From Acidobacteriota bacterium (GTDB lineage Bacteria; Acidobacteriota; Terriglobia; Terriglobales; Acidobacteriaceae), in contig JAJXZL010000029.1 in the NCBI GenBank assembly GCA_021780075.1, positions 1 to 33,238 on the forward strand: a stretch of 33,238 nucleotides of DNA, written 5' to 3'. Positions 22,010-31,800 of this stretch are shown here, in pieces (position 1 is the stretch's first letter; each line of letters begins with the position of its first letter). Both the position numbers and the translations under genes were made by a program. The notes under the pieces were generated by a model that searched no databases, was not told where the DNA came from, and saw nothing but the letters and a program-made list of their open reading frames with translations.

Positions 22010-23317
22010 ATGAGTTCCCACAGCCATATCCCAGTCCACACTCGTTCCCAGGCACTTCAGCAGCGCGCCGAGCGCTATTTCCCCGGCGGCGTGAATTCGC
22101 CGGTGCGGGCGTTTCGCGCGGTGGGCGGGGCACCGCCATTTATCGACCGGGCCAAGGGCGCATGGCTCACAGACGCCGACGGCAATCGCTACATCGACTA
22201 TTTCGGCTCATGGGGGCCGATGATTCTAGGCCACGCCTTTCCTCCGGTGGTGGAGGCGATTGAGCGCGCGGCGCGCAACTCCGCCAGCTTTGGCGCCTCG
22301 ACAGCGGCAGAGGCTGACCTGGCTGAGCGCGTCATTGCCTGCTTCCCGGCGATTGAGAAGCTGCGCTTTGTCAGTTCCGGCACCGAGGCAACCATGTCGG
22401 CTATCCGGCTGGCCCGCGCCGCCACGGGGCGCAAGATCATTGTGAAGTTTGAGGGCTGCTATCACGGCCACGCAGACGGCCTGCTGGTCAAGGCGGGCTC
22501 AGGCGTTGCCACATTTGGAATTCCCGGCTCCGCCGGCGTGCCGGAAGAGATTGCGCACCTGACGCTTGCCCTGCCCTACAACGATCTGGCTGCAGTGGAG
22601 GCAGCTTTTGACGCGCATCCGGGGGCCATTGCCGCAGTAATTCTGGAACCGGTCGTGGGCAACGCGGGTTGCATTGTGCCCGCGCCCGGCTATCTTGCGG
22701 GCCTGCGCTCGTTGACGAAGCGCGAAGGTGCCCTGCTGATCGCAGACGAAGTCATGACCGGCTTTCGAGTGGCCCTGGGCGGTGCCTGTGAGAGGTATGC
22801 TCTCGACCCGGATCTGGTGACGCTGGGCAAGATTGTAGGCGGCGGGCTGCCGGTGGGCGTCTTCGGCGGCAAACGTGCGCTGATGGACATGCTCGCACCG
22901 CTCGGCCCGGTGTATCAGGCGGGCACGCTCAGCGGAAATCCGCTGGCGATGGCGGCGGGCCTGGCTACGGTGAGCTACTTGCAGGAGCATGCCGCCGAGA
23001 TCTATCCGCGGCTTGAGGCCACGGCAAAGGCTGTTGCCGAGGGCGTGGCCGCCGAAGCTGCGCGTGCCGGGGTTGCGCTGGCGCTGAACCGCGTGGGAGC
23101 CATGTGGACCTGGTTCTTCACTCCTGGCCCGGTGACGAACTACGACGAGGCCGCGCAGTCTGACACGGCAGCCTTCGGACGTTTCCACCGCGCCATGCTG
23201 GACCAGGGCATCTGGCTGCCGCCGTCGCAATTTGAAGCTGCATTTCTGAGCACGGCGCATGGCGAGGCGGAAGTAGCCGCGACCGTTGAAGCGGCGCGCA
23301 TTGCGCTGCAAGCCTGA
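22010..23317 (+). CDS. hemL: Glutamate-1-semialdehyde 2,1-aminomutase
   Basis: Converts glutamate-1-semialdehyde to 5-aminolevulinate, the precursor of haem, with pyridoxal phosphate. The 435-residue protein has the N-terminal [12 protein letters not shown], the [15 protein letters not shown] phosphate-binding block (122-136), ADEVMTGFR (245-253, cofactor Asp) and the Schiff-base Lys274 in TLGKIVGGG. Length is normal. Start ATG 22010 follows from homology; the upstream extension to 21764 is antisense to the DCC gene. The C5 pathway fits bacteria outside the alpha-proteobacteria. An MsrQ-like haem protein follows 12 nt downstream, probably in the same transcript. Confidence 0.96.
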   Translation: MSSHSHIPVHTRSQALQQRAERYFPGGVNSPVRAFRAVGGAPPFIDRAKGAWLTDADGNRYIDYFGSWGPMILGHAFPPVVEAIERAARNSASFGASTAAEADLAERVIACFPAIEKLRFVSSGTEATMSAIRLARAATGRKIIVKFEGCYHGHADGLLVKAGSGVATFGIPGSAGVPEEIAHLTLALPYNDLAAVEAAFDAHPGAIAAVILEPVVGNAGCIVPAPGYLAGLRSLTKREGALLIADEVMTGFRVALGGACERYALDPDLVTLGKIVGGGLPVGVFGGKRALMDMLAPLGPVYQAGTLSGNPLAMAAGLATVSYLQEHAAEIYPRLEATAKAVAEGVAAEAARAGVALALNRVGAMWTWFFTPGPVTNYDEAAQSDTAAFGRFHRAMLDQGIWLPPSQFEAAFLSTAHGEAEVAATVEAARIALQA

Positions 23318-23329
23318 GCCCTGAAGAGA

Positions 23330-24028
23330 ATGATTTTGAGCTCCGCGACGACCACGCCCAGACCGGGGATGAAACGCCTCCAGTTGAGGCTGATACAGCA
23401 TCACTTGCCGCTGGGAGCCATTGCCACATTCTGCGCCATCGCACTGTACGTGACGCGGCCTTATCGCGATGGAATCAGCAAGGCGAGTTTTGCCACGGCT
23501 TATCCCGCTCTTGGACTGCTGGCTCTCACGCTGCTGCTTGGTCCCTGGAATGTGCTGCGCAGGCGGCCCAATCCGGTTTCGAGCGATCTGCGGCGCGACG
23601 TGGGCATCTGGGCAGGCATCTTTGGCGTGTTGCATGCCGTGATTGGCCAATGCGTCCACCTGCGCGGGCGGCCATGGCTCTATTACATATACGGCCCCTC
23701 GGAGCACCACCACAGTTTTCCTGTGCGGCATGATCTCTTTGGCATGGCGAACTACACGGGCTTGGCGGGCACTCTGCTGCTGATTGCGCTGCTGGCCACG
23801 TCGAATGATTACTCACTGCGTGCGCTTGGCACTCCGCAATGGAAGCAGTTGCAGCGCTGGAACTATGCCGTGTTCGGTCTCTCCGCTGTCCACGCCATAG
23901 GGTACCTGGCGATTGAACAGCAGAAGGCCCCGTTTGTGACGACGATCGCCGTCTTCCTCGCCTTCGCGCTCACCTTGCAGGCTCTTGGATGGATGGCCCG
24001 CAGGCGGAACAGGCTGAAGCAGGCCTAG
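23330..24028 (+). CDS. MsrQ/ferric-reductase-like haem membrane protein
   Basis: The 232-residue integral membrane protein has about six hydrophobic segments and belongs to the ferric-reductase-like transmembrane family (PF01794 type), whose best known small member is MsrQ, the haem b subunit that passes electrons to the periplasmic methionine sulfoxide reductase MsrP. Conserved-looking His residues occur in GIFGVLHAVIGQCVHLRG (mid-protein) and in GLSAVHAIGYLAI near the end, suitable as haem ligands. No msrP is adjacent, so MsrQ function is only a possibility. A later ATG at 23369 would remove an unlikely N-terminus. It starts 12 nt after hemL. Confidence 0.75.
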   Translation: MILSSATTTPRPGMKRLQLRLIQHHLPLGAIATFCAIALYVTRPYRDGISKASFATAYPALGLLALTLLLGPWNVLRRRPNPVSSDLRRDVGIWAGIFGVLHAVIGQCVHLRGRPWLYYIYGPSEHHHSFPVRHDLFGMANYTGLAGTLLLIALLATSNDYSLRALGTPQWKQLQRWNYAVFGLSAVHAIGYLAIEQQKAPFVTTIAVFLAFALTLQALGWMARRRNRLKQA

Positions 24029-24059
24029 CCAGCGCCTACAAGGCCATTCGCAGCTTGAT

Positions 24060-24788
24060 CTAGCCTTTCAGCAGGAAGAGCAGCCCGGCGGCGGTGAGCG
24101 TGGCTTCGATCATCCAGACAAAGACCTGCTCTCGCAAGCGATCGACAATGCGCTTGCCCATAAAGGAACCCAGAATCATGACCGGACCCAGCATCAGGCC
24201 CGAGAGCATGCTGTGCATCGGCAGGATGGCCGCCTGACGATAGGCGATGAGCTTTGTGACATGCATGACGACGGTGGAAAGCGCCTCGGTGCCGATATAG
24301 GCGCCTTTGACCAGTCCATAGGAGAGGAAGAACGGCGCCATGAGCGGGCCAACGCTGCCGAGTAGGGCTGAGAGGAAGCTGGCTCCTGCGCCAATGCCGG
24401 CGAAGGCCGGCAGCGAAGGCCGCCACGTTGTTTGGGGCCGGGCGTGCCGCCAGACCACGATGAGGATGAGAAAGACTCCGAGGATACGGGTGAGGGCGAC
24501 CAGCGGAGCACGGGCGAAAAGCAGCCCTCCAAGCAGCGCCATGGGCACACCGCCCAGCGCGAACCACGCGACAACCCGCCAGTTGAGCTCGCGGCGATTG
24601 AACCAGACGCGGCTGCCGTTCCCGATGAGTTGCGCGACGGTGAGGATCGGAATCGCGTCGCGCACGCCAAACGTCCACACGAGAACGGGCAGCAGGACCG
24701 CCGCTCCGCCGAAGCCCGTCACGGCGGCGAGCGTCGCCGCAATGAACGATACGAGCAAAACGACTGCCAAGTGAACCAGATCAGGCAC
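24060..24788 (-). CDS. TauE/SafE-family anion exporter
   Basis: A 242-residue membrane protein with about eight hydrophobic segments. The opening VSFIAATLAAVTGFGGAAVLLPVL and the second-half GIGAGASFLSALLGSVGPLMAPFF are the two inverted-repeat signatures of the TauE/SafE (DUF81) family. Members move sulfite, sulfoacetate or other organic anions out of the cell; the substrate here is unknown. It is convergent with the MsrQ-like gene (31-nt gap). Confidence 0.9.
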   Translation of the reverse strand: MPDLVHLAVVLLVSFIAATLAAVTGFGGAAVLLPVLVWTFGVRDAIPILTVAQLIGNGSRVWFNRRELNWRVVAWFALGGVPMALLGGLLFARAPLVALTRILGVFLILIVVWRHARPQTTWRPSLPAFAGIGAGASFLSALLGSVGPLMAPFFLSYGLVKGAYIGTEALSTVVMHVTKLIAYRQAAILPMHSMLSGLMLGPVMILGSFMGKRIVDRLREQVFVWMIEATLTAAGLLFLLKG

Positions 24789-24851
24789 GAAGCTCCTGTA
24801 TCAATGCGGGGTGCAGTCTACTTCATGTACGCAATGCGGAGTCGGCCAGAC

Positions 24852-25592
24852 TCACTCACTCCACGCATCCAACGTAACAAACTTGTGAGTCGCCTTGTAG
24901 TGCGCCAAGAGTTGGCCCACTGCTGTGACTGATGGCTCACGGTTGGCGCCCAAGGTGAGATGGCCGCCGTCATGGAGCACGATGTTGGTGGCGAGGCCAC
25001 GCCGCTGATTGCGGTCGATCTTGTGCTTCAGGCGTTCGGCGATGCAGTCTGCCGATGGCTCGCTCCAGTCAGTGGTGATGGCGTTCCACAGCACCGGGGT
25101 CATGCCCAGCTCTCGCGCAACGCGCAACACATAGGGGCGGCGGCCACCGAAGGGCGGGCGAAAGTAGCGCACCGGCTGCCCGGTAATTTGCTGGAGCGCG
25201 TCGCTGGTTCGAACCATCTCTTCGCGAACACGAGCGGGACTGGTGAGCGCAAGGTTGGGGTGGCTCCAACTGTGGTTGCCGATAAGGTGGCCGGCCTGAG
25301 CAATACGCCGCACCAGCACGGGCTCGGCCTGGGCATAACGGCCCACCATGAAAAATGTCGCCCGCACATCACAGCTTGCCAAGGTGTCAAGCAGCCGCGG
25401 AGTACACGCCGGGTTGGGACCGTCGTCAAAGGTCAGGGCCAGTTCTCCGGGGTGCGGCGGAGCGATGAGTGCGCGCCCAAAGATTCGCGATGCGGGCCAC
25501 ATGGCCGCGTAAGCGTAGCCGCCCGCCGCCAGTCCAAGAACGGCAAAGGAGCCCAGCCCTGCGTAAATTTCTGTGGCCACGCTAGAATTCAT
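24852..25592 (-). CDS. Membrane-anchored polysaccharide deacetylase (CE4, NodB domain)
   Basis: Removes acetyl groups from a polysaccharide, probably peptidoglycan or an exported glycan. The 246-residue protein has an N-terminal membrane anchor (residues 10-30) then the NodB motifs in order: TFDDGPN at 54-60 (catalytic base and metal Asp), HSWSHPN at 107-113 (metal His pair), RPPFGG, TTDWSEP, and LHDGGH near residue 210. All catalytic residues are present. The ATG at 25592 is chosen by homology. The frame upstream to 26804 is antisense to panB and rejected. It is divergent from panB over about 174 nt. Confidence 0.92.
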   Translation of the reverse strand: MNSSVATEIYAGLGSFAVLGLAAGGYAYAAMWPASRIFGRALIAPPHPGELALTFDDGPNPACTPRLLDTLASCDVRATFFMVGRYAQAEPVLVRRIAQAGHLIGNHSWSHPNLALTSPARVREEMVRTSDALQQITGQPVRYFRPPFGGRRPYVLRVARELGMTPVLWNAITTDWSEPSADCIAERLKHKIDRNQRRGLATNIVLHDGGHLTLGANREPSVTAVGQLLAHYKATHKFVTLDAWSE

Positions 25593-25635
25593 CCCTTCTA
25601 ACAGTGTGCGGTGCCGAGGGGATGGACGGCAAGCC

Positions 25636-25664
25636 GCAGGTGCACTGAGCCGTGTTTCACCTGC
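25636..25664. repeat. Inverted repeat GCAGGTG..CACCTGC in divergent promoter region
   Basis: GCAGGTG (25636-25642) and CACCTGC (25658-25664) are separated by 15 nt, just upstream of the panB promoter candidate and about 45 nt from the deacetylase start. It may be an operator shared by both genes, or an RNA structure. Confidence 0.45.
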
Positions 25665-25684
25665 CCGAAAAATGGCGTACCTGC

Positions 25685-25715
25685 TTGCGTCTGGCGCGGC
25701 AAATGGGCGTATACT
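25685..25715 (+). promoter_or_regulatory. Possible panB promoter
   Basis: TATACT (25710-25715) is a good -10. TTGCGT (25685-25690) is a weak -35 at 19-nt spacing. The predicted start is about 45 nt before panB. Confidence 0.4.
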
Positions 25716-25766
25716 CAGCTTGTTCGGGTCGCATCCTGAGTGGACGGAGCGGCACTGGAGACAACC

Positions 25767-26687
25767 ATGAGCCTCACAAACTTCCCCGGTGCTGGTGTTT
25801 CGCACACCGGCAATCCCGTCACAAAAGTCACTATGCCCGCGTTGGCCGAGATGAAGCGCCAGGGCAAACCCATCAGCGCGCTCACCGCCTATGATTACGC
25901 CACATCGCGCTTGGTGGACGAGGCCGGCATCGACATGGTGCTGGTGGGCGACTCGCTCGCCATGGTGGTGCTGGGCCATGAAAATACGCTGGCCGTAACC
26001 GTGGATGAGATGCTGCACCACACGCGGGCCGTGCGCCGCGCCGTGCGCCGCGCACTCGTTGTGGCAGACATGCCCTTCGGCAGCTACCACGGCACGCTTT
26101 CCGAGGCGCTGGCAAATGCTGTTCGCTTTGTGAAGGAAGCCGGCGCTGAAGCTGTGAAGATTGAAGGTCCGCGGGTAGAACTGGTGCGAGCACTGACTGA
26201 AGCTGAAATCCCCGTAGTGGGCCATCTGGGGCTTACGCCGCAAAGCGTGCATCGCATGGGCGGCTACCGCGTGCAAGCCCGCACCGCAGACGCCGTAGAG
26301 CGGCTGAAGGCCGATGCGCATGTTCTGGCTGAAGCCGGCGCAGGCGCAATAGTGCTGGAAGGTGTTCCGCGCGAAGCGGCAGCGGCAATCACGGCAGAGC
26401 TGGCCATTCCCACCATCGGCATTGGCGCGGGACCGGATTGCGATGGACAAATTCTTGTCTTCCACGACTTGGTTAACCTGACCTTTGCGCCGCCTGCCAA
26501 GTTTGTGCGCCGCTACGGAGATGCCGCCGCGCTCATCCGCAACGCCGTCGAACGTTACCGCGAAGACGTGGAGCACCGAGCGTTTCCCTCGGATGAAGAG
26601 AGCTATCACCTGCCTGAGTCCGCACGCCAGGCACTGCAACCCAAGGCGGAAGCGACGCCGAAGCTGCACGCGGTGCGGAAAGCCTGA
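25767..26687 (+). CDS. panB: 3-methyl-2-oxobutanoate hydroxymethyltransferase
   Basis: Converts alpha-ketoisovalerate to ketopantoate with methylenetetrahydrofolate, the first step of pantothenate (coenzyme A precursor) synthesis. The 306-residue protein has ALTAYDYATSRLVDEAGIDMVLVGDS (metal Asp at 62 in GDS), the FGSYHGTLSEAL block, VVGHLGLTPQSVH and PTIGIGAGPDCDGQILVFHDL. About 20 residues precede the usual N-terminus and 30 follow the usual C-terminus. TGGAG lies 7 nt before ATG 25767. panC begins with a 1-nt overlap (TGATG). Confidence 0.96.
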   Translation: MSLTNFPGAGVSHTGNPVTKVTMPALAEMKRQGKPISALTAYDYATSRLVDEAGIDMVLVGDSLAMVVLGHENTLAVTVDEMLHHTRAVRRAVRRALVVADMPFGSYHGTLSEALANAVRFVKEAGAEAVKIEGPRVELVRALTEAEIPVVGHLGLTPQSVHRMGGYRVQARTADAVERLKADAHVLAEAGAGAIVLEGVPREAAAAITAELAIPTIGIGAGPDCDGQILVFHDLVNLTFAPPAKFVRRYGDAAALIRNAVERYREDVEHRAFPSDEESYHLPESARQALQPKAEATPKLHAVRKA

Positions 26688-27532
26688 TGGAGATTTTTCG
26701 CACCGTCGCTGAACTTCGCCAGTGGTCGCGCGTCGAGCGCAAGCAGGCACAGGGCACTCTAGGCTTTGTTCCGACGATGGGTGCGCTGCACGCGGGTCAC
26801 GCATCTCTCATCCGCGCCGCGGCCGCAGATTGCACCAACGTTGCCGTAAGCATCTTTGTGAATCCCACGCAGTTTGGCCCCCATGAGGACTACGCCCGCT
26901 ATCCGCGCACATTGGATGCCGACTGCGCGCTCGCGGAAGCGCATGGCGCGCACGTGGTGTTCGCACCCAGCGTAGAGGAGATGTACCCGGCGGGCGCGGC
27001 AACGTTTGTGGATGTTGAAGGGCTGAGCGAGCGCATGGACGGCCAGTCCCGGCACGGCCACTTTCGTGGCGTAGCGACCGTGGTTGCCAAGTTGCTGATC
27101 GCCGCCGAGCCTGACCGAGCATACTTTGGCCAGAAAGATGCGGCACAAGTGGCCGTACTGCGCCGCATGGTAGCCGACCTGCGCTTGTCTACGGAGATCG
27201 TAGTCTGCCCCATTGTCCGCGAAGCGGATGGTCTGGCGCTCAGCTCGCGCAACATCTATTTGAGCGCAGCCGAGCGCGCCCAGGCGCTCACGCTTAGCCG
27301 CTCCCTCAGCAAAGTTGAGGCGCTGGCCGCGTCGGGCGATCGTCGGGCGGACGCGCTCATTGCCGCAGCCCGCAGGGTTTTTGCCGCCGAGCCCACCATT
27401 CGCATCGACTACATCGAGCTGGTGGACTGGGCAACGCTGAAGCCAGTGGAGACGGCGGTTCCGGGTACCTTGTTTGCCGTTGCCGCCTGGGTGGGCGCAA
27501 CACGGCTGATCGATAACACGATCCTGGGCTGA
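26687..27532 (+). CDS. panC: Pantothenate synthetase
   Basis: Joins pantoate and beta-alanine with ATP to make pantothenate. The 281-residue protein shows the nucleotidyltransferase HIGH motif as HAGH at 35-38 in PTMGALHAGH, SIFVNPTQFGPHEDYARYPR, the RHGHFRGVATVVAKL block and the second ATP motif LALSSRN. Start ATG 26687 overlaps the panB stop by 1 nt, implying coupling. panD is not in the window. The Fpg gene follows 55 nt later on the same strand. Confidence 0.96.
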   Translation: MEIFRTVAELRQWSRVERKQAQGTLGFVPTMGALHAGHASLIRAAAADCTNVAVSIFVNPTQFGPHEDYARYPRTLDADCALAEAHGAHVVFAPSVEEMYPAGAATFVDVEGLSERMDGQSRHGHFRGVATVVAKLLIAAEPDRAYFGQKDAAQVAVLRRMVADLRLSTEIVVCPIVREADGLALSSRNIYLSAAERAQALTLSRSLSKVEALAASGDRRADALIAAARRVFAAEPTIRIDYIELVDWATLKPVETAVPGTLFAVAAWVGATRLIDNTILG

Positions 27533-27587
27533 GACAGCAGAAGATCAGCATTGCAGAAAGCGGCACATCGGCTGCAAGCTGTATGCA

Positions 27588-28487
27588 ATGCCGGAGTTGC
27601 CTGACATCGCCGCTTACATCACCGCTCTCGAAGCCCGCATTCTGGCGCAGCCGCTTGAAGGGATAAGACTAAACTCTGCCTTTCTGCTCCGCACTGCCGA
27701 TCCGCCGCTGGCCAGTGTCGAGGGCCGCACTGTGCGCGCGATGCGCCGCATTGGCAAGCGCATCGCCATCGACATGGACGGCGACGTGTGGCTGGTTCTC
27801 CACCTGATGATTGCGGGCCGGCTGCACTGGAAGCCGTCGCATGTGAAATTGTCCGGACGCAATGCCCTGGCGGCCTTCGATTTCCCCTCTGGCTCGCTGC
27901 TGTTGACGGAGGCCGGCAGCAAGCGTCGAGCCTCATTGCACGTGTTGCGCGGTGAAGTGGGGCTGCAATCCATCGACCCAGGGGGCATTGAGGTCTTTGA
28001 GACAGACCTTGACGGCTTTCGCGCGGCGCTGACGGTGGAGAATCGAACACTGAAGCGCGCTCTCACTGACCCACGTATCGTGAGCGGCATCGGCAATGCG
28101 TATTCGGACGAAATCCTGCATGCGGCGCAGCTCTCTCCCATTGCGCAAACGCACAAGCTCAAGCCAGAGGAGTGGGAGCGCCTCTTCGTTGCCACATGCG
28201 CAACACTGAAGATGTGGATGGAACGGTTGCGGGCCGAGGCGGAAAAGAAATTCCCTGAGAAGGTGACAGCCTTTCGCCCGGAAATGGCCGTACATGGCCG
28301 TTTCGGCATGCCGTGCCCGCGCTGCGGCGAAGCCGTGCAGCGCATCCGCTATGCCGACAACGAAACCGACTATTGCGCCCGTTGCCAGACCGGCGGCAAG
28401 GTGCTTGCCGACCGCGGTCTTTCCCGCCTTCTTGGAGCAGATTGGCCGCGCACCCTCGAAGAATTGGAAGCTCTGAAGCGTCGCTGA
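27588..28487 (+). CDS. Formamidopyrimidine-DNA glycosylase (Fpg/Nei family)
   Basis: Removes oxidised bases and cuts at abasic sites in DNA. The 299-residue protein starts MPELPD, giving the catalytic Pro1 (after Met removal) and Glu2. Lys57 in RRIGKRIA (beta-hairpin), GIGNAYSDEIL in the helix-two-turn-helix, and a zinc finger CPRC...CARC with the CX2CX16CX2C spacing are present. Unlike standard Fpg, about 33 residues follow the last Cys, and the N-terminus reads MPELPDIAAY rather than MPELPEVET, so it belongs to a side branch; substrate range may differ. The zinc finger and catalytic residues are intact. Confidence 0.92.
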   Translation: MPELPDIAAYITALEARILAQPLEGIRLNSAFLLRTADPPLASVEGRTVRAMRRIGKRIAIDMDGDVWLVLHLMIAGRLHWKPSHVKLSGRNALAAFDFPSGSLLLTEAGSKRRASLHVLRGEVGLQSIDPGGIEVFETDLDGFRAALTVENRTLKRALTDPRIVSGIGNAYSDEILHAAQLSPIAQTHKLKPEEWERLFVATCATLKMWMERLRAEAEKKFPEKVTAFRPEMAVHGRFGMPCPRCGEAVQRIRYADNETDYCARCQTGGKVLADRGLSRLLGADWPRTLEELEALKRR

Positions 28488-28513
28488 AGCGCCTCCCGCT
28501 GTCCCTGCGCGAT

Positions 28514-28542
28514 TTGACACAACTGCTCGCATTTGCGAGACT
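28514..28542 (+). promoter_or_regulatory. Possible promoter of tRNA-Leu
   Basis: A perfect TTGACA (28514-28519) is followed 17 nt later by GAGACT (28537-28542), which keeps the A at position 2 and T at 6 of the -10 box. The predicted start gives a leader of about 40 nt before the tRNA. Confidence 0.45.
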
Positions 28543-28588
28543 CAGAATTGCTGCCGATCTGGCTGAAGAGGCCAGGTTTGTGTCCCGT

Positions 28589-28675
28589 GCCGAAGTGGCG
28601 GAATTGGCAGACGCGCGTGGTTCAGGTCCACGTACTCGCAAGGGTGTGGGGGTTCGAGTCCCTTCTTCGGCACCA
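28589..28675 (+). tRNA. tRNA-Leu (anticodon CAG)
   Basis: Acceptor GCCGAAG (28589-28595) pairs with CTTCGGC (28665-28671), the anticodon CAG lies at 28623-28625, and a long variable arm typical of class II tRNA follows. GGTTCGAGTCC forms the T-arm, discriminator A and CCA (28673-28675) are encoded. It reads CTG codons. Confidence 0.97.
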
Positions 28676-28800
28676 AATTTTCAGGCTCTTATAATCAATC
28701 GCTTACAGGCTTTGCCTTCCCTCAGCCCAGCTCCCGGGCCAACACGGCGCAATCCATGGTCCACAAATCAACATCGACTCCAGTCGCCTCTTACTGGTGC

Positions 28801-31800
28801 TTACTCGGTTGCCTGTTGCTCCTGCTTTGCTGTGAGCAGACCGCGGCGAACAGCCCGGCGCTTGATGAGAAGAAAGAAGACCGGCACAAGGATCAGCACA
28901 TGGATGGTTGATGTAATCATTCCGCCGACGATCGGGGCGGCAATGGGCTTCATCACGTCCGAGCCGATTCCGGTTTCCCAAAGGATTGGCGCCAGGCTGA
29001 GAATGACTGCTGTCACGGTCATGAGTTTGGGGCGGAGCCGCTGGACTGCGCCGTCGATGACAGCCTGCTCCAGGCCGGCTTCCGTCATCGGCGCGCCCTG
29101 TGCCGCGTGGTGTTGCAAGGCTTCATGCAGGTACACCACCATGACAACGCCCGTCTCGACCGCGATGCCAAACAGCGCAATGTAGCCGACCCAGACGGCG
29201 ACGCTGAAGTTGTACCCCATCATCCACTGCAGCAGCAGCCCGCCGGACATGGCATACAGCGTGGGAAAGATCAGCACCGCTGCCTCAGTTACAGACTTGA
29301 AGACGAGATAGAGCAGTAGAAAGATCACGAAGAAGACAATGGGCAGGATAATTTTGAGGCGCTCTTTGGCGCGCATCTCAAACTCATACTCGCCGGCCCA
29401 GCGCCAGGTATAGCCCGCGGGCAGCGCAAGGGACTGCTGCAGCATTTTGTCCGCTCGATTGACGAAGCCGCCGTAGTCATGTGTCTTCAGGTCGAGATAG
29501 ACATACCCGGTCAACGCGCCGTCTTCGTCGCGGATCATGGCCGGGCCCCGCGAGAAATAGACGCGCGCCACTGCGCCGATTGGAATCTGCTCGCCTGACG
29601 GAGTTGGAATGAGAGCCCGCGACAGGTCTTCAGGATGGTCGCGAAAGTCACGTTGATAGCGCACGGCAATGGGAAAGCGCTCGCGGCCTTCAACGTTCTG
29701 CGCAATGTTCGCCCCGCCGATCTCCGAGGTGATCACGCTCTGCACGTCGGCCACAGTCAGGCCGTAGCGCGCCGCTTCGGGGCGGTTAACAGCCACATTC
29801 AGATAGAAGCCTTGCGAGACGCGCTCCGCGAAGACTGAGTTTGTCTCTGGCATGCCGGAAAGAATCTGTTGCATGCGCGCTCCGATGTCTTCAATGCGCG
29901 CCAGATCAGGGCCTTGTATCTTGATTCCGATTGCGGTCTTGATGCCGGTCAACTCCATGTCCAGCCGGTTCTGAACCGGCATAGTCCAGGTATTGGTGAG
30001 CCCTGGGAACTGTAACTTTTCATCCATTTCGCGGATCAGTTTTTCGTAGGTCATCCCTGCACGCCACTGCTCGCGCGGCTTGAGCATGATGGTGGTGTCA
30101 TACATGTCCAGAGGCGCGTTGTCCGTGGCGCTGTCAGAGCGGCCGACCGTGCCAAAGACCGTGGCAACCTCGGGAAATGTGCGGATGATGCGGTCTTGCT
30201 CCTGCATGAGCGAAACCGCCTGCGTGATGGAGATGCCCGGCAGCGCGCTCGGCATGTAGAGAGCGGATCCCTCGTATAGCGCGGGCATGAACTGGCTTCC
30301 GAGCCGGAAGTAGAGCGGAATGGTCGAGGCAAGAAAGATCAGATTCAGCGCGATGACCAGCTTCCAGTGCCGCAGGCACCAGCGCAGCACGGGAAGATAC
30401 ATGGCCTGGGTGATGCGTGCTACAGGATTCCTTGCTTCGGGACGCAACTTTCCACGGAGGCACAGCGGCATAAGCGCCGGAACCAGCGTGATGGAAAGCA
30501 GCGAAGAGAAGATGAGCGCCAGCGTCTTTGTCCAGGCGAGTGGCCTGAACATGCGCCCTTCCTGCGCCTCAAGCAGGAACACCGGCAAGAACGAAACCAC
30601 AATGATGATCAGCGAATAGAAAAGCGCCGGTCCAACCTGTTGGGCCGCGCCAACCAGAATGCGCCGTCTCTCCGCACCGTCCGGCACATCGGCGCGTTCG
30701 GCCAGATGGCGATGTCCGTTCTCCACCATCACAATTGCGGCATCAATCAGCACACCGACAGCCAGAGCCAGGCCCCCGAGCGACATGATGTTGGAACTGA
30801 CGTGCAGGTAGTACATGGGGATAAATGCAGCGAGCACAGCAATGGGTAGTGTAAGTATGGGAACAAGCGCCGAACGGAAGTGGAAGAGAAAAACAATGCT
30901 GACAAAACTGACGATGATTGCCTCGGCGATGAGATCCCTCTTGAGCGTGTGAATCGACTCGTTGATCAGCCATGAGCGGTCGTAGCCTGTCACAATCTCA
31001 ACGCCGGAGGGCAGCGACGGCGCAATCTCGCGGAATTTCGCCTTGACTCCGTTAATCACGTTGAGCGCGTTCATGCCGTAGCGCATGACGACGATGCCGC
31101 CCACAGTTTCTCCTTCGCCCTGCCAGTCGGCTGCGCCGCGTCGCACGTCGGGGCCAAACGAGACTGTACCCAGATCGCGCACCAGGACAGGCGTACCATT
31201 CTTCGTTGCAACGGGAACATTCTCGAGATCAGCGAGCGAGCGAAGATAGCCGAGACCGCGAATCATGTATTCTGCGCCTCTCATCTCAAGCACGTCTCCG
31301 CCTACTTCATTGGTGCTTTGCCTGACGCGATCAATCACCGTGGCGGCGGAGATGCCATAAGAGAAGAGTTTGTTCGGATCCAGATTCACCTGGTACTGGC
31401 GCACGAAGCCCCCGATGCTCGCCACCTCTGCGACGCCGGGAACGGCTTCAAGCTGATAGCGCAGAAACCAGTCCTGCAGCGCGCGCAGGTCAGCCAGGCT
31501 TCTGTTGTGGCTGCGGTCTACGATGGCATACTCATAGACCCATCCTGCGCCGGTTGCATCCGGGCCGATTGCAGGATGCACATCCGGCGGGAGCTTGCCC
31601 GCGATCTGCTGCAGATACTCTATAACGCGCGATCGCGCCCAGTAGAGGTCGGTACCATCCTGAAAGACGACGAAAACATACGAGTCTCCGAACATGGTTT
31701 GGGCGCGCACGTTCTTGACCTGTGGTGCTGCGAGCAGCGCGGAAACAATTGGGTATGTGACCTGATCTTCAATCACATTCGGAGGCTCGCCCTGCCACCC

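Noticed and set aside
22499..23731. Long 410-residue minus-strand frame opposite hemL
   Set aside because: Fully antisense to hemL and the MsrQ-like gene, with no domain or ribosome-binding site; typical GC-rich shadow.
25593..26804. Extension of the polysaccharide deacetylase frame across panB and panC
   Set aside because: Antisense to panB/panC, His/Cys/Arg-rich shadow translation; the NodB protein with its own membrane anchor starts at 25592.
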